DNA of 7,674 nucleotides from CAYSZB01 sp964435475 (GTDB lineage Bacteria; Chloroflexota; Anaerolineae; Anaerolineales; Anaerolineaceae), in assembly GCA_964435475.1 (NCBI GenBank), contig CAYSZB010000094.1, forward strand, positions 1-7,674. Reading direction: 5' to 3'. Every line of letters begins with the position of its first letter. Position 1 is the first letter of the stretch. Positions 5,619 to 7,674 of the stretch are shown piece by piece. The position numbers were made by a program, and so were the translations under genes. The notes under the pieces were generated by a model. That model did no database searches. It had not been told where the DNA came from and was given only the letters and a program-made list of their open reading frames with translations.

Positions 5619-6200
5619 ATGCTGGAATTGAGACTTTTCTTTGCTCTAATTTTTCCTGAGGAAATCCTTATAAAGATTGCCAGCACCATCTCAGAATTAA
5701 GAACACTCATTCCTCAAGGCAGCATCCGCTGGGTCAAACCGGGTAATATTCACCTGACCTTGAAATTCCTCGGTAATGTGTCTCAATCAAAAGTCACCGA
5801 GCTGACCAAGGTAATGTCAATCGCTGCCCGGCATATAATTGGTTGCAACGCAGACTTGCAGGGTCTGGGTGCTTATCCATCCATCTCTCATCCACGAATT
5901 ATCTGGCTCGGAATTAAACCCGACGAGCAAATGCTCCAATTATTCACGAACCTTGAAAACCAACTTTTGCCTTTGGGCTTTCCAGGTGAAAAAAGGGGGT
6001 TTTCACCCCACATCACTCTGGCACGAATATCAGAAAACATTTCTGATATTGAACGCACGGCTATCGGTAAGGTCTTGAACAAAATTGACATTCCCTTGAT
6101 CGCCAGGCCATCCTTTGATCAGTTTCATCTCATCAAAAGTGATCTGGACCGCAACGGGCCGACATACACAAAATTGTTTTCGCTGACATTTGGGCGTTGA
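5619..6200 (+). CDS. thpR: RNA 2',3'-cyclic phosphodiesterase (2'-5' RNA ligase family, 2H phosphoesterase)
   Basis: This gene encodes 193 residues, a normal length for the family. The two HxTx catalytic motifs are present: HLT within HLTLKFLGNV (H45, T47) and HIT within HITLARI (H131, T133). The N-terminus LRLFFALIFPEE matches the family's opening strand. These enzymes open 2',3'-cyclic phosphate ends of RNA and, in reverse, join 2'-5' linkages in vitro; the physiological substrate in bacteria is uncertain. The start is chosen because the conserved strand begins at residue 4. The Shine-Dalgarno is weak (GAAAG, 8 bases upstream). It is followed after 64 bases by rsfS, so it may be partly co-transcribed with it. 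Confidence 0.92.
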   Translation: MLELRLFFALIFPEEILIKIASTISELRTLIPQGSIRWVKPGNIHLTLKFLGNVSQSKVTELTKVMSIAARHIIGCNADLQGLGAYPSISHPRIIWLGIKPDEQMLQLFTNLENQLLPLGFPGEKRGFSPHITLARISENISDIERTAIGKVLNKIDIPLIARPSFDQFHLIKSDLDRNGPTYTKLFSLTFGR

Positions 6201-6207
6201 CTTGCAG

Positions 6208-6225
6208 GGTTTGTTAAACCTTTTT
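6208..6225 (+). terminator. Weak hairpin with T-run after thpR
   Basis: GGTTT (6208-6212), a GTT loop and AAACC (6216-6220) are followed directly by TTTTT. The form is that of an intrinsic terminator, but the 5-bp stem has only two GC pairs, so it may act as a partial terminator or attenuator between thpR and rsfS. Confidence 0.35.
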
Positions 6226-6226
6226 G

Positions 6227-6235
6227 TGCTAAAAT
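6227..6235 (+). promoter_or_regulatory. Extended -10 promoter candidate for rsfS
   Basis: TGCTAAAAT is an extended -10 element (TGn plus TAAAAT) with no good -35 at 17 bases. Transcription would start near 6242, giving a short leader to the rsfS Shine-Dalgarno at 6252. This would allow rsfS expression independent of thpR. Confidence 0.45.
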
Positions 6236-6251
6236 ACCTTAAAATAAATTT

Positions 6252-6258
6252 GGAGAGG
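6252..6258 (+). promoter_or_regulatory. Strong Shine-Dalgarno that fixes the rsfS CTG start
   Basis: GGAGAGG lies 6 bases ahead of the CTG at 6265, an ideal distance. The intervening bases include an in-frame TAA (6262-6264), so translation in this frame cannot begin further upstream. Confidence 0.75.
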
Positions 6259-6264
6259 TAATAA

Positions 6265-6609
6265 CTGGAAGCACTCATATTAGCCAAAGCTATTGTAGAA
6301 GTACTTGAAGAGAAGAAAGCTGAAAATATCCTGTTAATCGATATCAGGGAAATAGCAAGTTTTACTGACTACTTCGTGATCGCCAACGGAACCAGCGACC
6401 GCATGCTGGATGCCCTGCAAAAAGCAACCCAGGAAGAAATAAGAGAAAAGTACCAGAAAAAGCCAGTCAGCGAAGGTTTGTCCCGCTTTGGATGGCTTGT
6501 AATGGACTACGGGGATGTCGTAGTTCACTTGTTTTCCCCCGACCAACGCAAGTATTACCGGCTGGATGAACTCTGGCTGGATGGTAAACCGATCTTACAC
6601 CTGCAGTAG
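6265..6609 (+). CDS. rsfS: Ribosomal silencing factor RsfS (Iojap family), apparent CTG start
   Basis: This gene encodes 114 residues from the CTG at 6265 to the TAG at 6609. RsfS binds ribosomal protein L14 on the large subunit and blocks subunit joining when nutrients are short. The Iojap/RsfS domain fills the protein: LAKAIVEVLEEKKAENILLIDIREIASFTDYFVIANGTS, then RMLDAL, and the C-terminal GWLVMDYGDVVVHLFSPDQRKYYRLDELW. The conserved N-terminal helix and the TDYFVIA strand are encoded upstream of the first conventional start codon (GTG at 6376), which would delete about a third of the domain. An in-frame TAA immediately precedes the CTG, and a strong Shine-Dalgarno sits 6 bases before that. 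The CTG start is thus well supported unless an ATG was miscalled. The gene is usually next to nadD; here thpR is the upstream neighbour. Confidence 0.93.
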   Translation: MEALILAKAIVEVLEEKKAENILLIDIREIASFTDYFVIANGTSDRMLDALQKATQEEIREKYQKKPVSEGLSRFGWLVMDYGDVVVHLFSPDQRKYYRLDELWLDGKPILHLQ

Positions 6610-6626
6610 GATCTAATTATTTACAT

Positions 6627-6664
6627 AAACAGGAGCTGATCTGGTGACCAGCTCCTGTTTCTTT
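6627..6664. terminator. Bidirectional intrinsic terminator between rsfS and the peroxiredoxin gene
   Basis: AAACAGGAGCTG (6627-6638) and CAGCTCCTGTTT (6649-6660) form a perfect 12-bp stem with a 10-base loop. On the plus strand it runs into TTTCTTTT, a good tail for ending rsfS. On the minus strand it ends in TTTATGTAAAT, a weaker tail just past the stop codon of the convergent peroxiredoxin gene. It fits the convergent arrangement. Confidence 0.85.
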
Positions 6665-7125
6665 TATAAACCAAGCAGGCTCAATATTTCCCGGGCATGC
6701 TGATCGGGCTTTACGTTTTCGTATGTCTTCTTGATCAGCCCTTGCTCATCAATAATGTATGTCGTCCGGAAAATTCCATCATATTCTTTTCCCATGTACT
6801 TTTTCTTCCCCCAAACCTGGTAAAGTTCACACACCCGGTGATCTTCATCAGCCAGGATGGTGAATGGCAGTTCGTACTTTTGTTGGAATTTCGCATGAGA
6901 TTTCACAGAATCTTTGCTGACTCCCAGGATTTCGATCCCTGCGGCTTTGAAAACGCTGAAATTATCCCGAAAATTACACGCTTCAGTCGTACAACCGGGT
7001 GTATCATCCTTGGGATAAAAATACAATATAACAACTTTACCCCGTAGGTCCGATAACTTGCACGCAACGCCATCCTGATCCAAAAGCTCGAAATCAGGTG
7101 CCAAAACGCCTTCTTTTAGTGCCAT
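6664..7125 (-). CDS. bcp: Peroxiredoxin of the Bcp/PrxQ subfamily
   Basis: This gene encodes 153 residues, the usual length. It is a thioredoxin-fold, thiol-dependent peroxidase that reduces H2O2 and organic hydroperoxides in the cytoplasm. The active site PKDDTPGCTTEACNFRD has the peroxidatic cysteine C45 and the resolving cysteine C50 five residues later, the PrxQ pattern for an intramolecular disulfide in the same helix. Start: MALKEGVLAPDFELLDQDG. FRTTYIIDEQGLI is the typical C-terminal strand. C22 and C99 are additional cysteines not required by the family. A GGAGG Shine-Dalgarno lies just before the ATG. It starts 15 bases after the membrane protein gene and is probably in the same operon. 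Confidence 0.95.
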   Translation of the reverse strand: MALKEGVLAPDFELLDQDGVACKLSDLRGKVVILYFYPKDDTPGCTTEACNFRDNFSVFKAAGIEILGVSKDSVKSHAKFQQKYELPFTILADEDHRVCELYQVWGKKKYMGKEYDGIFRTTYIIDEQGLIKKTYENVKPDQHAREILSLLGL

Positions 7126-7140
7126 AGTTCCTCCATAAAT

Positions 7141-7674
7141 TTAATTTATTAACAATGACAGCATCATTGTATAAGCCGATAACAAAAATACGCCGATAGC
7201 GGTAAATTTTAGCAAGCGCCAGTTTGGCTTGTGCCCCCCGGCAATTCTGTGCAGTACAACGATCTGGAAAATGGCAAATATGCCCGACAACATGGTCGGC
7301 CAAAGGATCACCCAGGGCAAGCCAATAAGTCCTGAAATACCAAGGCATAAAAACCCGGCAATCAGGAGTAGATCATGTAAAGTTACCCCATTTTGCCATC
7401 CCACAACCGTCAGAAAACTATTCCTGCTCAAGGAAAGGTCCCTTGCATAATTTGGAAAAGACAATGAGATCATGGTTGCCAAAAATATAAAGAACAGGGG
7501 CAGATTGATCAGGATCAGGAAACGGTGAAGCTCTGTTGAAAAAAGGCTGAATGACAGGGCGGGGATGATGCCAGCTATAACAACAGCACCAAAAATCTCG
7601 TTGACTACAGTAAATTTTTCCTGGGTACTGAATATTGTAATCAGGAAAAGTAAGGCAATGCTGATCCAGGTGCC
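7141..7674 (-). CDS. UbiA-superfamily prenyltransferase-like integral membrane protein, C-terminal part
   Basis: The frame is open for 177 residues to the right edge, so the ATG at 7482 is internal and not the start. The visible part has about six hydrophobic segments (roughly residues 3-16, 26-46, 53-72, 101-118, 121-141 and 155-175 from the edge). The layout resembles the second half of UbiA/MenA-type prenyltransferases: a helix pair, then the position of the second Asp-rich motif and its GKxTLVVRLG-like loop. Here these read FPNYARD (73-79) and SRNSFLTVVGW, so the first Asp and the GK are replaced. Enzymes of this family attach isoprenoid tails to aromatic rings (quinone or heme pathways). 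With a degenerate motif, activity and substrate cannot be assigned, and the first Asp motif lies outside the window. Family assignment is by recognition of pattern only. Confidence 0.6.
   Translation of the reverse strand, partial: GTWISIALLFLITIFSTQEKFTVVNEIFGAVVIAGIIPALSFSLFSTELHRFLILINLPLFFIFLATMISLSFPNYARDLSLSRNSFLTVVGWQNGVTLHDLLLIAGFLCLGISGLIGLPWVILWPTMLSGIFAIFQIVVLHRIAGGHKPNWRLLKFTAIGVFLLSAYTMMLSLLIN

Noticed and set aside
6376..6609. Short rsfS starting at GTG 6376
   Set aside because: This would remove the conserved N-terminal helix and first strand; the upstream CTG with a strong Shine-Dalgarno preserves the full domain.
7141..7482. 113-residue membrane protein starting at ATG 7482
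   Set aside because: The same frame continues without a stop to the window edge, with more hydrophobic helices typical of the family.

Overview
The window looks like a chromosomal housekeeping segment from an uncultivated bacterium, most likely a member of the Chloroflexota (Anaerolineae-like). The run of exactly 100 N points to a scaffolded draft or metagenome assembly. The taxonomic guess is inference. It rests on the character of the proteins: a lipoprotein beta-propeller placed between yidD and yidC, a 56-residue L34, a divergent UbiA-type membrane protein, and the general style of MtaB and GlnA. No mobile element, CRISPR array, rRNA or tRNA gene is visible.

Layout. Positions 1-2289 on the minus strand hold the classic ribosome/membrane-biogenesis operon rpmH - rnpA - yidD - (BamB-like propeller lipoprotein) - yidC, with yidC running off the left edge. 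A good sigma-70-type promoter lies upstream of rpmH, and the genes are tightly packed: yidD overlaps rnpA, and the yidC Shine-Dalgarno overlaps the lipoprotein stop codon. Positions 2337-3743 (minus) encode the tRNA t6A37 methylthiotransferase MtaB. It carries an unusual array of eight 18-bp units (a hexapeptide repeat) inside its C-terminal TRAM region. Positions 3787-4929 (minus) hold a strong hairpin terminator and the catalytic part of a type I glutamine synthetase. The glnA 5' end falls in the assembly gap at 4930-5029. The gap is too short for the missing N-terminus, and a GGAGG Shine-Dalgarno sits directly on its right-hand edge.

Positions 5030-5618 are a long divergent intergenic region holding the likely glnA promoter and leader, the thpR promoter, and a stretch rich in complementary segments that could form a structured RNA or operator region. 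Positions 5619-6609 (plus) encode the 2H phosphoesterase ThpR and the ribosomal silencing factor RsfS. RsfS appears to start at a CTG codon behind a strong Shine-Dalgarno. A bidirectional terminator at 6627-6664 separates them from the convergent minus-strand pair at 6664-7674: a Bcp/PrxQ peroxiredoxin and, upstream of it, a UbiA-superfamily membrane protein that runs off the right edge.

Functionally, most of the window concerns RNA and ribosome maintenance (L34, RNase P protein, MtaB, ThpR, RsfS) and membrane-protein insertion (YidC, YidD and perhaps the lipoprotein), with nitrogen assimilation (GlnA) and peroxide defence (Bcp) alongside. I see no clear new multi-gene system. The points most worth a second look are the MtaB repeat, the RsfS CTG start, the propeller lipoprotein inside the yid operon and the structured intergenic region.
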